Shown one piece after another: positions 1 to 8,974 of a stretch of 64,000 nt of DNA. Every line of letters starts with the position of its first letter. Within the stretch, counting starts at the first letter, position 1. The position numbers and the translations under genes are program-made. The notes under the pieces are model-generated. The model had not been told where the DNA came from, ran no database searches, and saw only the letters and a program-made list of their open reading frames with translations. Origin of the DNA: Larus michahellis (lineage: Eukaryota > Chordata > Aves > Charadriiformes > Laridae); the NCBI RefSeq assembly GCF_964199755.1, contig NC_133899.1, forward strand, positions 1,240,001-1,304,000. The letters run 5' to 3'.

Positions 1-640
1 AGACCTGGCCAGTGCCTCATACAATCCCCACCTCTGCCTGGAAAACCTTGTTTGGTACCAGACTTGCCACTGTCTCAGCTCTATCAGATGGCGGCTGGAG
101 GCTCGCTAACACATGCCCATCTCCTCCCCCTCACCAGCGGGGGAGAGCTGACTTACGCAGGGAGGTCTTTCACGAGACTAATTGCACTCGCTATTACTAC
201 AGTTACTCCTACTCCAATTATCCTGGCCCACAGATCACCCTGGCCTTCCCTTAGGATATTGTTAATCCTTATGTTTGTTATGACTCCCCAGCTCCGCATC
301 ACCACTTACTTCATTAGTGTTGTTAAGCAGGCCCACAGAAAACAGCCAGACACACGTGTCCCTCCTGTGTCAGCCCATGACCAGCCCCTGGGCCAGCCCG
401 TGACCGGCCCACTTGTCCTTCAGGGCCTCCCACACTAACGTTAGTGACCTGCGCCCACAAAATTACTGTGTAAGACCCACCGCAGCAGGGACTCTGGATC
501 CCTGGTCCTCCCTGCCAGTCACTGCCACTGCTTTTCCTCTTCTCCAGCTGTCTTGGCTCTTTTTCCCCATTTTCTTTTTCCCTGATTCTACACCATTTCG
601 CTATCGCTTATGTTAACTCCCCTGGCCACGTTAAATACCT
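1..640. other. Unassigned flank upstream of the CpG island
   Basis: No exon, RNA gene or recognisable repeat could be supported here. The stretch is pyrimidine-rich on the plus strand, especially at 530-600, and contains one 14-bp perfect palindrome at 433-446. By human synteny this side of NOB1 should belong to the divergent neighbour WWP2 (5' intron or upstream DNA), but nothing in the sequence demonstrates that. Confidence 0.4.
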
Positions 641-1140
641 CTCAGCCGTCAGAAACCCCCTCTGTGCTCAGTGCCGTTCCCCCAGGCACAGCTTTCCACT
701 CTGATCGGCCCTTTTCCTCTCCCGCAGGCTCCACCCGCCGCTGACACCCCCTGCGGAACCGGCTTGTGGCTGGTGCGGGCCTGGGGCGCAGCCTTCCCCT
801 TCTGCAGGGCCGAGGTCTCCCCTCCCCGGCGGCCCCCGGGGTTCCCGTCGCCCCCGGGGGAGCCGGCAGCCCTACGGGCTGGGTAGAGGCCAGGGCAGCG
901 GTCCCAGGAGGCGGGCACCCCCCGCTCACTGCCGCCACCGCAGGGACCGGGCCGGCTCCTGCCCCGCAGCCGGAGCCCGGTACCGGTTGGCCCCGCACAG
1001 AACCGGGCCGGGCACCGACAGCCACTAGGGGGGTGCGAGAGGGGGCAGAGCACCGGGGGGGCTCCGCGAAGGGGAGGGGGCGGCCAGAGCAGCCCTCCCC
1101 TCGGGCTTCACCGCCCGCATCGGGCCGGGCCTCGCCTCAC

Positions 1141-1330
1141 CGGGCCGGTACCGCCGCGGGGTGGGCAGAGCCCGCAGTCGAGCGGCGCCCGGGACACCGG
1201 ACAGACCGTACCGGGAAGCCCCAGCCTCCCCGCACCCCCCCGAGCCGTCACCGTCCCGTCCCGCCACCCGAGTTACCGGCGACCGCTCCACTCCCGCTTC
1301 CGGCTCCGGCGTCCGCCGTCATGTGACACC
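1141..1330 (-). other. Candidate first exon of a divergent transcript
   Basis: On the minus strand a good splice-donor sequence (GTGAGGCGAG, plus 1131-1140) follows GC-rich sequence that could be a short non-coding first exon starting within the shared CpG island. In human the gene diverging from NOB1 is WWP2, whose start codon is not in its first exon. The outer boundary is a guess and no coding sequence is visible, so this is only a pointer to where the divergent start may be. Confidence 0.18.
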
Positions 1331-1361
1331 GAGCCCGTCACCTGACTGCGCCGCCCGGAAG
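1297..1361. promoter_or_regulatory. Pair of ETS-type (CCGGAAG) sites
   Basis: CTTCCGG at 1297-1303 and CCGGAAG at 1355-1361 form inverted ETS/GABP-type cores upstream of the NOB1 start. Paired ETS sites are common in TATA-less CpG-island promoters of housekeeping genes. The motifs are read directly; their use is inferred. Confidence 0.4.
1318..1327. promoter_or_regulatory. M-box-like E-box GTCATGTGAC
   Basis: The 10-mer GTCATGTGAC contains the TCATGTGA core bound by MITF/TFE-family bHLH-ZIP factors and resembles the CLEAR/USF site GTCACGTGAC with one change. It lies between the two ETS cores in the island. A single short motif is weak evidence of function. Confidence 0.3.
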
Positions 1362-1401
1362 CGGTCACGCGGGGCTGCCGTTCCCGGCCTGCCCCGCGCG
1401 G

Positions 1402-1426
1402 ACTACATCTCCCGGCGTGCATTGCG
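1402..1426 (+). promoter_or_regulatory. ZNF143/THAP11 (Staf-type SBS) site at the NOB1 promoter
   Basis: The sequence reads ACTACA, two spacer bases, TCCC, G, then GGCGTGC and ATTGCG. This fits the long ZNF143 (Staf) recognition element ACTACA-nn-TCCCAG-n-ATGC followed by the TGCG extension, which THAP11/HCFC1 complexes share. It ends about 40 bp before the preferred NOB1 start codon, a typical location close to a transcription start in CpG-island promoters. Deviations from consensus are at the A-to-G after TCCC and in the ATGC block. Confidence 0.6.
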
Positions 1427-1467
1427 CCGGGGACGGCAGCCGGCTGGGCACAATGGGGCGCGCCGAC

Positions 1468-1530
1468 ATGGCGCGCGTGGCGCACGTCGTGGCCGACACC
1501 GGCGCCTTCCTCAGCGCCGCCCCGCTGCAG
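1468..1530 (+). CDS. NOB1: NOB1 coding exon 1
   Basis: Encodes the start of the PIN domain, MARVAHVVADTGAFLSAAPLQ, with the metal-binding Asp. It ends in CAG before donor GTACCG, phase 0. The 5' UTR boundary cannot be fixed from sequence alone. Confidence 0.9.
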
Positions 1531-3936
1531 GTACCGGGGGACCGGGGACGGGGCGGGAGGGGGGGGTGGGGACGGGCCGGTGTGACGACGCTGCCCGCAG
1601 GACATCGCGCAGAACCTCTACACCGTGCCCGAGGTGCTGGCCGAGATCCGCGACAGGCCGACGCGCCGCCGCCTGGCCGCCCTGCCCTGCCAGCTGCATG
1701 TCCGCCGGCCGCGGCCCGACCTCCTGCGCCTCGGTGAGTCACGGAACGGCCTCACCGGGGCCCTGCGCTTCGGGGAGGCCCAGCTCGCCCGCCTCCCTGC
1801 GGCCTGGCCCGGCCCGACGGCTCCTTTCCCCTTCCCCCCTTTCCCTTTCTACCTCCCCCCCGCAGTGACCGACTTCTCCAAGAAGACCGGGGACTACCCC
1901 AGCCTCTCGGCCGCCGACCTGCAGGTGCTCGCCCTTACCTGCCAACTGCAGGCCGAGACCGACGGCCTGGGCTGCCTCCGCTGGGAGCCCCAGGACAAGG
2001 TAGGGCCCACCCCGGGGATGGGGTTCCCTCCCCAGAGTGGCCCGCTGACACCCCAGTGCTGCCTCCCCAGGTGCGGCTCAGCTCCACCCCGCGGCACCCC
2101 GAGGCGCCCCTGCATCTCGCCGGCTTCCACCTGCCTGCCAAGGTAAGGGACAGGGATGCAGCACCCCAAGATACGGTGCTGGGGATGGGGACGCAGCCCC
2201 ACAGAGCCCACGGGCAGCGGAGGGTGAGGGACACCCTGTCCTGTGTCACCCCACAGCACAAACACCCAGAGAAAGGCCAGCGTCAGCCCAGCCCCAAGAG
2301 GAGCACAGTCCCATCTGAGAGTGATGAGTTCAGCTCCTTCCTCTACTGGCGACCCCCCCTGCCCAGCATCGAGGACGAGCTGCAGGAGCTGCTGGTGAGA
2401 CCCAGAGCCTCCTCTCGCTGTCCTTGCTACCCTGGTCTCTGGCTGGCTTTTCCTGACTCCTCTGCGCAGTGCTGGACTGCACCAGGAGCACTGCGTGTGC
2501 CATAGCTGACTGTCTCCTCCACCCCAGAAAGCTCAAGCCATCTCCGTTAGCCCAGAGGCCACTGAGGAGCACCAGAGCTCTGAGGATGGGGCCAGCACTG
2601 AGGAAGAGGAGGGGGAAGAGGAGAGCGACGACGAGGGCTGGATAACACCCAGCAACCTTAAGGAGGCCCAGCAGGACACGGGGCACTGTGACACTGCTCC
2701 CATTGGTGTCCAGGTCGGCTGTGTCACCACTGACTTTGCCATGCAGGTGGGTGCTGGCTGCTGCCCTGCATGGGACGGGCTCCAGCCTCGGGCTCAGCCA
2801 ATGCCGTGTGGGCACTGTATCTCCCCTGCCTGCACGGGGGGCTGGTGGGATGGGCTGAGGGGATGATTCCCAAATTACTCAAACCTCCAGGCTGGTTAAA
2901 CTAGCACACCGAGACAGAGGAGCGCACTCCCGAGTCCCTGGGGCAGGATAAGACCGTCTTTGCGACAACTCCTTTTATCTTAAAAACAGCCGGTTCTGTC
3001 CATAGCAGAGACCTCTACAAAGTCAATTCTGTCGGCACCTCCCTGCCTGGGCTGGCAGACCCCGGTTAAAGCTCCTGGCAGTCCCAGCTCACGGCGTCAC
3101 GGTTTCTCTCTCCTCGTTGCAGAACGTGCTGCTGCAGATGGGCCTCCACGTGCTGGCGGTGAACGGCATGCTGATCCGCCAGGCCAGGAGCTACATCCTC
3201 CGCTGCCACGGCTGCTTCAAGTGAGCATGTGTGTGCGGAGCGGCGCTGCCCTCGGCTGGGCGTGCGGTGCTTGCTGGGCCTGGCTGGATGGTCCCGCTCG
3301 TGGGCTGAGTCTGTATTCCACCGCCCAGGGAGCAGTAAACCCTCTCTGTCTGTGTCTTGCAGGACCACGTCAGACATGACCAAGGTTTTCTGTCCCCACT
3401 GCGGCAACAAGACCCTGAAGAAGGTCGCAGTGAGCGTCAGCGATGATGGGAGCCTCCACATGCATTTCTCCCGCAACCCCAAGGTCCTGAACCCCCGAGG
3501 ACTCAGGGTGAGTAGCTGGGCGGTGGCTGCTGCTGGGACAAGGGCCTGGCCTGTGGTCAGCTCTTCATTTGCTCAGCTTTTCTCTAGAGGCCTGCGGTCA
3601 CCTTGAAGTCCCTCTGAGCAAGAGTCGCCCCTGAAGCGAGTTTAACAACCTCTTTTGCCTTGGCAGTACCCGCTGCCGGCCCCAAAAGGAGGGAAGCATG
3701 CGAACAACCCTCACCTGGTAGAAGACCAGCCCTTCCCGCAGCAGCGACTGTCATGCAAGGCCAGGCAGAAGACCAATGTCTTCGACCCCGACTACATCGC
3801 TGGGATCTCGCCCTTTGCGGAAAATGACATCTACAGCCGTGCAGCCAATCTGCAAATCCGGGACGCGGCCCTGGGCGCTGGCAGGAGGCGCCTGAACCCC
3901 AACGCCGTGACAAAGAAGTTTGTGAAGAGGAGGTGA
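1468..3936 (+). CDS. NOB1: NOB1, 18S rRNA-maturing PIN endonuclease (whole gene, 9 coding exons)
   Basis: NOB1 cleaves the 3' end of 18S rRNA (site D) in cytoplasmic pre-40S particles. Joining 1468-1530, 1601-1733, 1866-1999, 2071-2142, 2257-2394, 2528-2746, 3123-3220, 3363-3507 and 3667-3936 gives an uninterrupted frame of 423 residues; human NOB1 is 412. The N-terminus HVVADTGAFL carries the first PIN acidic residue (D10). Further on come EIRD, the FSKKTGDYPSLSA block, an acidic linker followed by WITPSN, a zinc ribbon with CHGC and CPHC pairs, and the conserved C-terminus GRRRLNPNA...KKFVKRR. Met at 1468 is chosen because it aligns with the human N-terminus. An in-frame Met at 1453 would add five residues and has an equally good context. 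Each intron is GT-AG with a matching phase. The gene converges on NFAT5. Confidence 0.97.
1601..1733 (+). CDS. NOB1: NOB1 coding exon 2
   Basis: Acceptor CCCGCAG and donor GTGAGT flank it. It encodes DIAQNLYTVPEVLAEIRD and the following basic TRRRLAALP stretch, matching the human PIN-domain helix region that holds the second acidic residue. Ends in phase 1. Confidence 0.93.
1866..1999 (+). CDS. NOB1: NOB1 coding exon 3
   Basis: Begins VTDFSKKTGDYPSLSA, the most conserved PIN segment, followed by ADLQVLALTCQLQAE with a further acidic residue. Acceptor CCCGCAG, donor GTAGGG; ends in phase 0. Confidence 0.94.
2071..2142 (+). CDS. NOB1: NOB1 coding exon 4
   Basis: A 24-codon exon encoding VRLSSTPRHPEAPLHLAGFH and LPAK, corresponding to the HPETPLHISGFHLP segment of human NOB1. 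Acceptor CCCCAG, donor GTAAGG, phase 0 at both ends. Confidence 0.92.
2257..2394 (+). CDS. NOB1: NOB1 coding exon 5
   Basis: Encodes a variable basic stretch and then EFSSFLYWRPPLPSIEDELQ, ending ELL, which matches the human EFSSFMFWRNPLPNIDHELQ block. Acceptor CCACAG, donor GTGAGA; 46 codons, phase 0. Confidence 0.93.
2528..2746 (+). CDS. NOB1: NOB1 coding exon 6 (acidic linker)
   Basis: Encodes the Glu/Asp-rich low-complexity linker, the conserved GWITPSN motif, and VGCVTTDFAMQ leading into the C-terminal half. Acceptor CCCCAG, donor GTGGGT; 73 codons, phase 0. Confidence 0.94.
2747..3122 (+). other. NOB1: NOB1 intron 6
   Basis: The largest NOB1 intron. It was checked for snoRNA-like boxes and repeats, and nothing could be supported. 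Confidence 0.6.
3123..3220 (+). CDS. NOB1: NOB1 coding exon 7
   Basis: Encodes NVLLQMGLHVLAVNGMLIRQ, ARSYILRCHGCFK, including the first cysteine pair (CHGC) of the zinc ribbon. Acceptor TTGCAG, donor GTGAGC; ends in phase 2 within a Lys codon. Confidence 0.95.
3363..3507 (+). CDS. NOB1: NOB1 coding exon 8 (zinc ribbon)
   Basis: Encodes TTSDMTKVFCPHCGNKTLKK with the second cysteine pair (CPHC), then VAVSVSDDGSLHMHFSRNPK and VLNPRGLR. Acceptor TTGCAG, donor GTGAGT; ends in phase 0. Confidence 0.95.
3667..3936 (+). CDS. NOB1: NOB1 coding exon 9 (C-terminus)
   Basis: Begins YPLPAPKGGKHANNPHLVED and ends GAGRRRLNPNAVTKKFVKRR before a TGA stop at 3934-3936. It includes KARQKTNVFDPDYIAGISPF, a highly conserved block. 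Acceptor TTGGCAG. Confidence 0.96.
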   Translation, partial: YPLPAPKGGKHANNPHLVEDQPFPQQRLSCKARQKTNVFDPDYIAGISPFAENDIYSRAANLQIRDAALGAGRRRLNPNAVTKKFVKRR

Positions 3937-4268
3937 AGGGCGGGATGGGGTCCCCGGCAGCCTGTGCTGTGAGGAAGGACCATCTGCCCGGGCCTTGCAT
4001 GTTGCTGCCCGACGCCTGATGGCTCCAGGAGGGTGAGCACCCTTCCTGAAGGCCACTGCCCCGGGCAGCGCCTTTCCTTCCACGCTTCTCTGGTGCCTGA
4101 AGAGTGGCCAGTGACTGGGGGTGACACTCATCGGGTTTGGGGAGGCTCCGACCCGGGATGGCCTGCCCGAAGGGGGGGAGCTGGGTGAGGTAGTAGCTTC
4201 CCTGCTCAGCCCCCGGGACGCCCCAGGCAGTGGCTGCGTTGCTAATAAACACAAAAACCCATAGTCCT
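3937..4268 (+). terminator. NOB1: NOB1 3' UTR and poly(A) signal
   Basis: AATAAA at 4244-4249 lies about 310 bp after the stop and is followed by GT-rich sequence (TGTGGCTCAGTCTTGTTTC), as expected of a cleavage site near 4265. No other canonical signal was noted between stop and this site. Confidence 0.85.
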
Positions 4269-4929
4269 GTGGCTCAGTCTTGTTTCTGTGGCTGCCTGGG
4301 CCGGGCTCAGGGGCCAGGGTGTGCCTTCCTCTGAGCCTTGAGAGGAAGAGGAGGCTGAGGAGGGTTTCTCAGGGTGTTTTGTCACGTCCCATGGCACCAC
4401 AGTGGCACTAATGAGGAGGGTGGATAATGAGCGCCTGCAGCAGGGCTGGCGGCTCCAGAGGGGCAAAAGCCAGCAGCAGGGGGTTGCGTTTGCCCCGCCG
4501 CAGCACGGCCACGTCTGACCCTGGCAGTGGGCGAGGGGCTGAACGCGGGGAAAGCTGCGTCTCCCCCGGGTCCCTCAGACAGAGCCCCGCTTTCCATGGA
4601 CTACAAAAACAACTTTGAACACTCTGCAAGTTGCAGGCTGGGGTGGGGGTAGTAAAGATGGTAGTATAGACGGTTACTTTGGACTTAACGCCACAAAATC
4701 AGAAAGAAACAGTTGCAGTATTTTTTTTAAGTGCACACAATGACACGGTGCCTTTTCTTACGCAACGCCTCCAGCGGGATACACCACAGGCACAAATCAT
4801 CGCGGGCTCCTGCCTTCCCAGTATTTCCGCCATATGGTTCCCAGATGGGTTTACTCCGTACTGAAGAATGGACGCTTTCTCCCGGCAGAGAGGAGATGCC
4901 CTTGAAAAAAACACAACAAGACTTTACAC
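4269..4929. other. Short convergent intergenic interval
   Basis: About 660 bp separate the inferred NOB1 and NFAT5 cleavage sites. The left part (4430-4610) is GC-rich and the right part AT-rich. No exon-like conserved peptide is visible on either strand. In human the NQO1 gene occupies the corresponding place. Confidence 0.7.
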
Positions 4930-4952
4930 TGCAAAATGAAAACTTTCATTGT

Positions 4953-4958
4953 TTTATT
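4953..4958 (-). terminator. NFAT5: Distal NFAT5 poly(A) signal
   Basis: TTTATT on the plus strand reads AATAAA on the minus strand. About 30-60 bases further along, the minus strand shows a GT/T-rich element (TCTTGTTGTGTTTTTTT), the expected downstream element, placing cleavage near 4930. A second AATAAA lies just upstream at 5026-5031. Confidence 0.65.
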
Positions 4959-5320
4959 CTTGACTGCAGCTGTTTACAGAAATATAGTTGCGAGTATACA
5001 AATGTCCCAATAGAAGCAAAATATTTTTATTTTTTAATATTCAACAAGTTATCACCGGATAGCTAAAAACATAGATGCAAATGAAATATCCCCTCAGAAC
5101 AAACTGAAAACACCGGGTATCAGTGCTTTGAAAATCCCAACTACGAAAGCCATATACACAGAAATGCACAAAGGAATATCTGGTGCTACTTTCACATTGC
5201 AGGACAGTGGAAGAGGCAGCTCAGCCGTCGATCAGTGCTCGCCAGCAACGCGTGGCAGAAAGGCGGGTAAACCACTCGAAGACGCGGCTAGTGACAGAGG
5301 TAGAAAGCTCTGCTCTGAAG

Positions 5321-5326
5321 TTTATT
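5321..5326 (-). terminator. NFAT5: Alternative NFAT5 poly(A) signal
   Basis: Minus-strand AATAAA about 370 bp upstream of the distal signal. It may give a slightly shorter UTR; usage is unknown. Confidence 0.3.
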
Positions 5327-6220
5327 GGAGCTTACTCATTAATAATGAGCTCAAATGTAAATATTGCAAATAGCGTCCAGAATTAAAAAAGGAAAAAAAA
5401 AAAAGCTTTGGGAATAGTGTGGGTTTCTAAGCAGGATAGTGGAACTTGTTCCCAGTTCTGCAACACCCGCAAATGCCACACGCTCTCCTTTCAAAAAGCA
5501 GCTTCCCTCCCGAGCCAGCGCCGTTATCCTGACCTCCGGGACAGCCGCGCTCCAGGGGGGACCCACCGGCACAAGGGACACTTGGGCCAGACCTTCCCCG
5601 CTCACAGAGGGGCAGTTCCAGGGATTAAAAAGAAGGGACGACAATCGCTAATCTGAATCCTGGAGCAAATGTGCACAACTGGAATATTTACAGTGGGCTG
5701 CTGCTGGGTGTCGGAGTTCTGGAGTCTGAACCAAGCACTTGCAAAGAGTTTCAGTGAGTGTCCCCCAGCAAGCAGGGAAATCCTCGGATTCCTCACCCTT
5801 TTCCCAATACACGTACATGTTATGAGGCAATTTCACGAACTGCAACAGCAAGAATTACAGATCTCTGGGAACAGCAGAGATCAGGCCTGCAAACCGATGG
5901 CTCAAAGAGAAGAAATAAGGACGCTGGCTTTGGCAGAGGTGCTCTGATAAAGCCTGTACCGGGACAGTAACGTCTGTCGATCAACCTCATGTCAAATTGC
6001 AGCGTAACACACCTGATGTGGCAGGAAGAGTCGTGGCGGACAAAACACGTACTATTGAATTTACGATCTGGATTTCTTTGAGAGAGTTTAATTTCTCACA
6101 CTATCTGTAAGGAGTCAGCAGAACTGGGGGCAGGGTTCCTCACGGCCAGAAACCAAGAGCTTTCACCAGCTTTCAAGGACAGTTTTCTAGATAGTGACTG
6201 TTGCATTACAACGTCAGATA

Positions 6221-6239
6221 AAAAAAAAAAAAAAAAAAA
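6221..6239. repeat. A19 homopolymer in the NFAT5 3' UTR
   Basis: A run of about 19 A on the plus strand, U on the transcript. Simple sequence; likely length-variable. Confidence 0.8.
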
Positions 6240-6779
6240 TCTAAAGATGCCTGCCTTTCTCAGAACAAAGAGAAGAGGAATGACAGATCGAGCTTCACCT
6301 TCCCGATCCAAACGCAACCCAGCTGAGCAGCGGCAGCCGGGATCCTTTGCTGTGCATGAACGATTAATGGCCCCCCTGGCAGGGAGCTGCTGGTGTCAGT
6401 CCAGCTCCTCCGGAGCAACACAACCACCACCGCTCCCCATCAGCACAAGCTGAGAACAGAAAAGGTCCTGAAGTCAGGACTGACTTGAGGGAAGCCGGCA
6501 GGGGAGCACGCGGATGCAGAAAGCCTTTCCTGAGCCCAGCCAGCAGCAGGCTCTCGAGCCAGGCTGTCAGTTCTATCATTTTGCTAACACCACGTCTGCA
6601 ATTATTAATAAAAATATATAAAAATACAAAAGTACAGCTGCTTTAAACCCATGGATATTAGTGATGTTCACAAGCAGAGCAAGCTTCTGGAGCAACGTTA
6701 CCAAGAGCGCCCCATGTACAGTACTGAAAGGTGTCCATACAACTGTTAATGAGTTACTACAAAAACCTTGGTAAATAAC

Positions 6780-6915
6780 CTCATACTAAGGAAAAAGTAA
6801 TATTATTTCATGTTTATAAAAATGTAAATATAACAGTATTATATGCGTGTGTCTACTCATTATTTATATATAATAGATATATGATTCCTCTATATACATA
6901 TTTATAACCCCAGAA
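6780..6915. repeat. TA-rich low-complexity stretch in the 3' UTR
   Basis: Dense TATATA and TATTTATA sequence on both strands, in contrast to the mixed composition around it. It could be an AU-rich regulatory element on the transcript, but few clean AUUUA pentamers are present. Confidence 0.45.
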
Positions 6916-8270
6916 TATACAGGCATTGGCTATTTACAGACCTATACAGAGAATACGGAAGGAAAAGCCTCTCCTCCCGTGTAACCCCTCAGAGCCCCAT
7001 AGGCAACTAGAGAATTTCACGAGTACGCTTTTACAGGAGTTCATCTGCTGCTGCATTTTTCCTTGTATCTAAACAACATCTCTCACGTTTCCAGTCGGGA
7101 TCCTCCATGCTCGATGCCCAGCGTGCACAGAGAGACGCGCCTCAGGTGACCACTGTCATATGCAACGGGCAGAACTGGTCTGAATACGAACACGAAACGC
7201 TCACAAAAGACTACTCCAAATTAAGACAAAAACCCCAAACAAACAAAGCATCTCGGTACCGGTTCCCTTTTAACTTCTAAAGTAATGGAGCTGCCGCCAG
7301 GCCCTCTGGAACACAAACCACCAGCTGTTCCTTGAAAATAACTTTTGCACTAATGAGAAGTCACCAGCGATCAGTATTTCTTCTTCTCACCTTCCACCTA
7401 CAACTCATAGCACACAAAATTCTCCTTGTTCTTGCTCCACCACTCGGATAAATGTCCGTAATCCCTTGTATTCCTCTCCCATATTTACCGTGAAAAAGTA
7501 ACCCAAGACTTTGCCATGCAGAGCACGACAGTCAAGCACTGGACATTCTTTCTTAACTTTTAATGAGCGTGCATGTGCATGCCTACACACACACACACCC
7601 TTGGGGGAAACGACCTGCAGCTTTTTTAGTCCAATAACAACTTGTTGATTTTGCTTTTTAATAAATCACCTTTCCTCCTACTCAAATAGTGATTTTAAAC
7701 AACGTTTTAGGACAAATGCAAGCTTCGGACTTGTTTGGTGTTCCTTCTGAGCGCTCTGGAAAGATAGTAAAAGAGTAGAAAATCTTCAGACAAGTTTTCT
7801 TTTTAGAAACTATATCCGAAATCAAAACCACAACATTAAAAAGAAAAAAAAAGTTCAATTTATCTAAAGTAGGGGAATGTCCACTGATGCAGCTGCCCAG
7901 ACTCTTGGTATTTCCAGTAAAAAAACCTGCCAAAGTAACAAACGCTTAACTGTTCATGCTTTACTCCATCTTAAAACTAAATAGGAAGTAACCACCCTGT
8001 CAGTAATTAAAAGTAATTATAATAAAATGGCTGGTGATTAAACATCCACTTTGGAACAGCAAGGCTGAAATTATTTCTTGAACTATTTTTCTATTAAAAT
8101 AATAGCGCAGCATTTGGCTTGTGTAACCGCTGAAAGATCAGGCAGCGAAGAGGCAGTTAATAAAAAAACGTGGACTTGCAAATTAAGCACAAAGCACCAG
8201 TAGCTTCCTACCAGAGGAGATGTTTAGCTAATAACTGTGTAGTATGTGTTATTCATATGGGGGGTTTTTA

Positions 8271-8294
8271 TACACACACACACACACACACACA
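8271..8294. repeat. (CA)n dinucleotide microsatellite
   Basis: An uninterrupted CA run of about 12 units. It abuts a CpG-rich block on its right and lies inside the NFAT5 3' UTR. Confidence 0.9.
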
Positions 8295-8480
8295 GCGCGT
8301 ACACACGGACCAGAGAGCGTGTGCAGACGGCCCGACCGGTGGCCAGCAGGTCCCTCTGCCGGGGTTTTAACCTGTGCCAAGAAGTCGCTGTCTGTAACCA
8401 CCACGTCCCAGGGACGCCGTGCAGAGCGCGGAGCACGGTGCCGCAGAGGCCCACGCAGCCGGAGAGCACAGCCCGCACCT
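8290..8480. other. CpG-rich block inside the AT-rich NFAT5 3' UTR
   Basis: About 190 bp with many CpGs (CGCG, GACGG, CCGACCGG, GGACGCCG, GAGCGCGG, GCAGCCGG) stands out in otherwise AT-rich UTR. No conserved peptide or repeat family was recognised. Confidence 0.5.
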
Positions 8481-8968
8481 ACACAGGCTCGCATTTAACA
8501 GTTCTTTAAAGCGAGCTCAAGCAGCAGAAAAGAGACAGAAAATCCATCCCAGCAACGCAGCTCTGCAGTTGTTCGTTTGTCACCTAGCAATGTCTTCGAA
8601 ACTTAATTGCTGCTTCGTGGATACGATATTAACTTCCCCTTTATGATAATGTCAGGAACTTCAAATTTATACAGACTTATGTCTCAGTATCTTCTAACTT
8701 TCTCAACCAAAACGGACTTAGAGCTGATACCCCCACCTCACCTCCGCAGGAAAGCTCTCCGCCCACTCACAGGCACTGGTGTGAGCGTGCCGAGGAGCAA
8801 ACACAGGGATGGGGGCGAAAAAAAGGAAAAAAAAAAGCAGAGTAAGCTCCAATTATCAATATCAACTGTTTAGATCGCAAATGTTCAGGACTCTGGTGAA
8901 ACACAAGTGTGGCTCACGCTGTTCTTGGGTCTTTCTGCCATGGAATCCCGCAGCCTGGCTTTAAGCTC

Positions 8969-8974
8969 TTTATT
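8969..8974 (-). terminator. NFAT5: Candidate proximal NFAT5 poly(A) signal
   Basis: Minus-strand AATAAA at 8969-8974, with another at 9215-9220. Either would give a UTR of about 4 kb. No decisive downstream element was seen. Confidence 0.3.

Larger units (their letters stand above)
640..2000. promoter_or_regulatory. CpG island / NOB1 promoter region
   Basis: A very GC- and CpG-dense block, sharply different from the AT-rich remainder of the window, spans the NOB1 start and its first three exons. It contains ETS-type GGAA cores, an M-box-like E-box and a ZNF143/THAP11-type site, and no obvious TATA box close to the start codon. Such islands usually carry housekeeping promoters, often bidirectional ones. 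In human, NOB1 and WWP2 are head to head, so shared promoter function is an inference. Confidence 0.75.

Noticed and set aside
433-446. 14-bp palindrome CACTAACGTTAGTG
   Set aside because: Isolated and too short to interpret in 64 kb, and without neighbouring motifs.
642-1868. Several long open frames on both strands in the CpG island
   Set aside because: High GC content removes stop codons; peptides are Pro/Arg/Ala-rich with no family resemblance and overlap the NOB1 promoter and exons.
2747-3122. Possible intronic snoRNA in NOB1
   Set aside because: No paired C/D or H/ACA boxes with a terminal stem could be found.
4269-4929. Possible remnant NQO1 exons
   Set aside because: No quinone-reductase-like peptide could be read on either strand.
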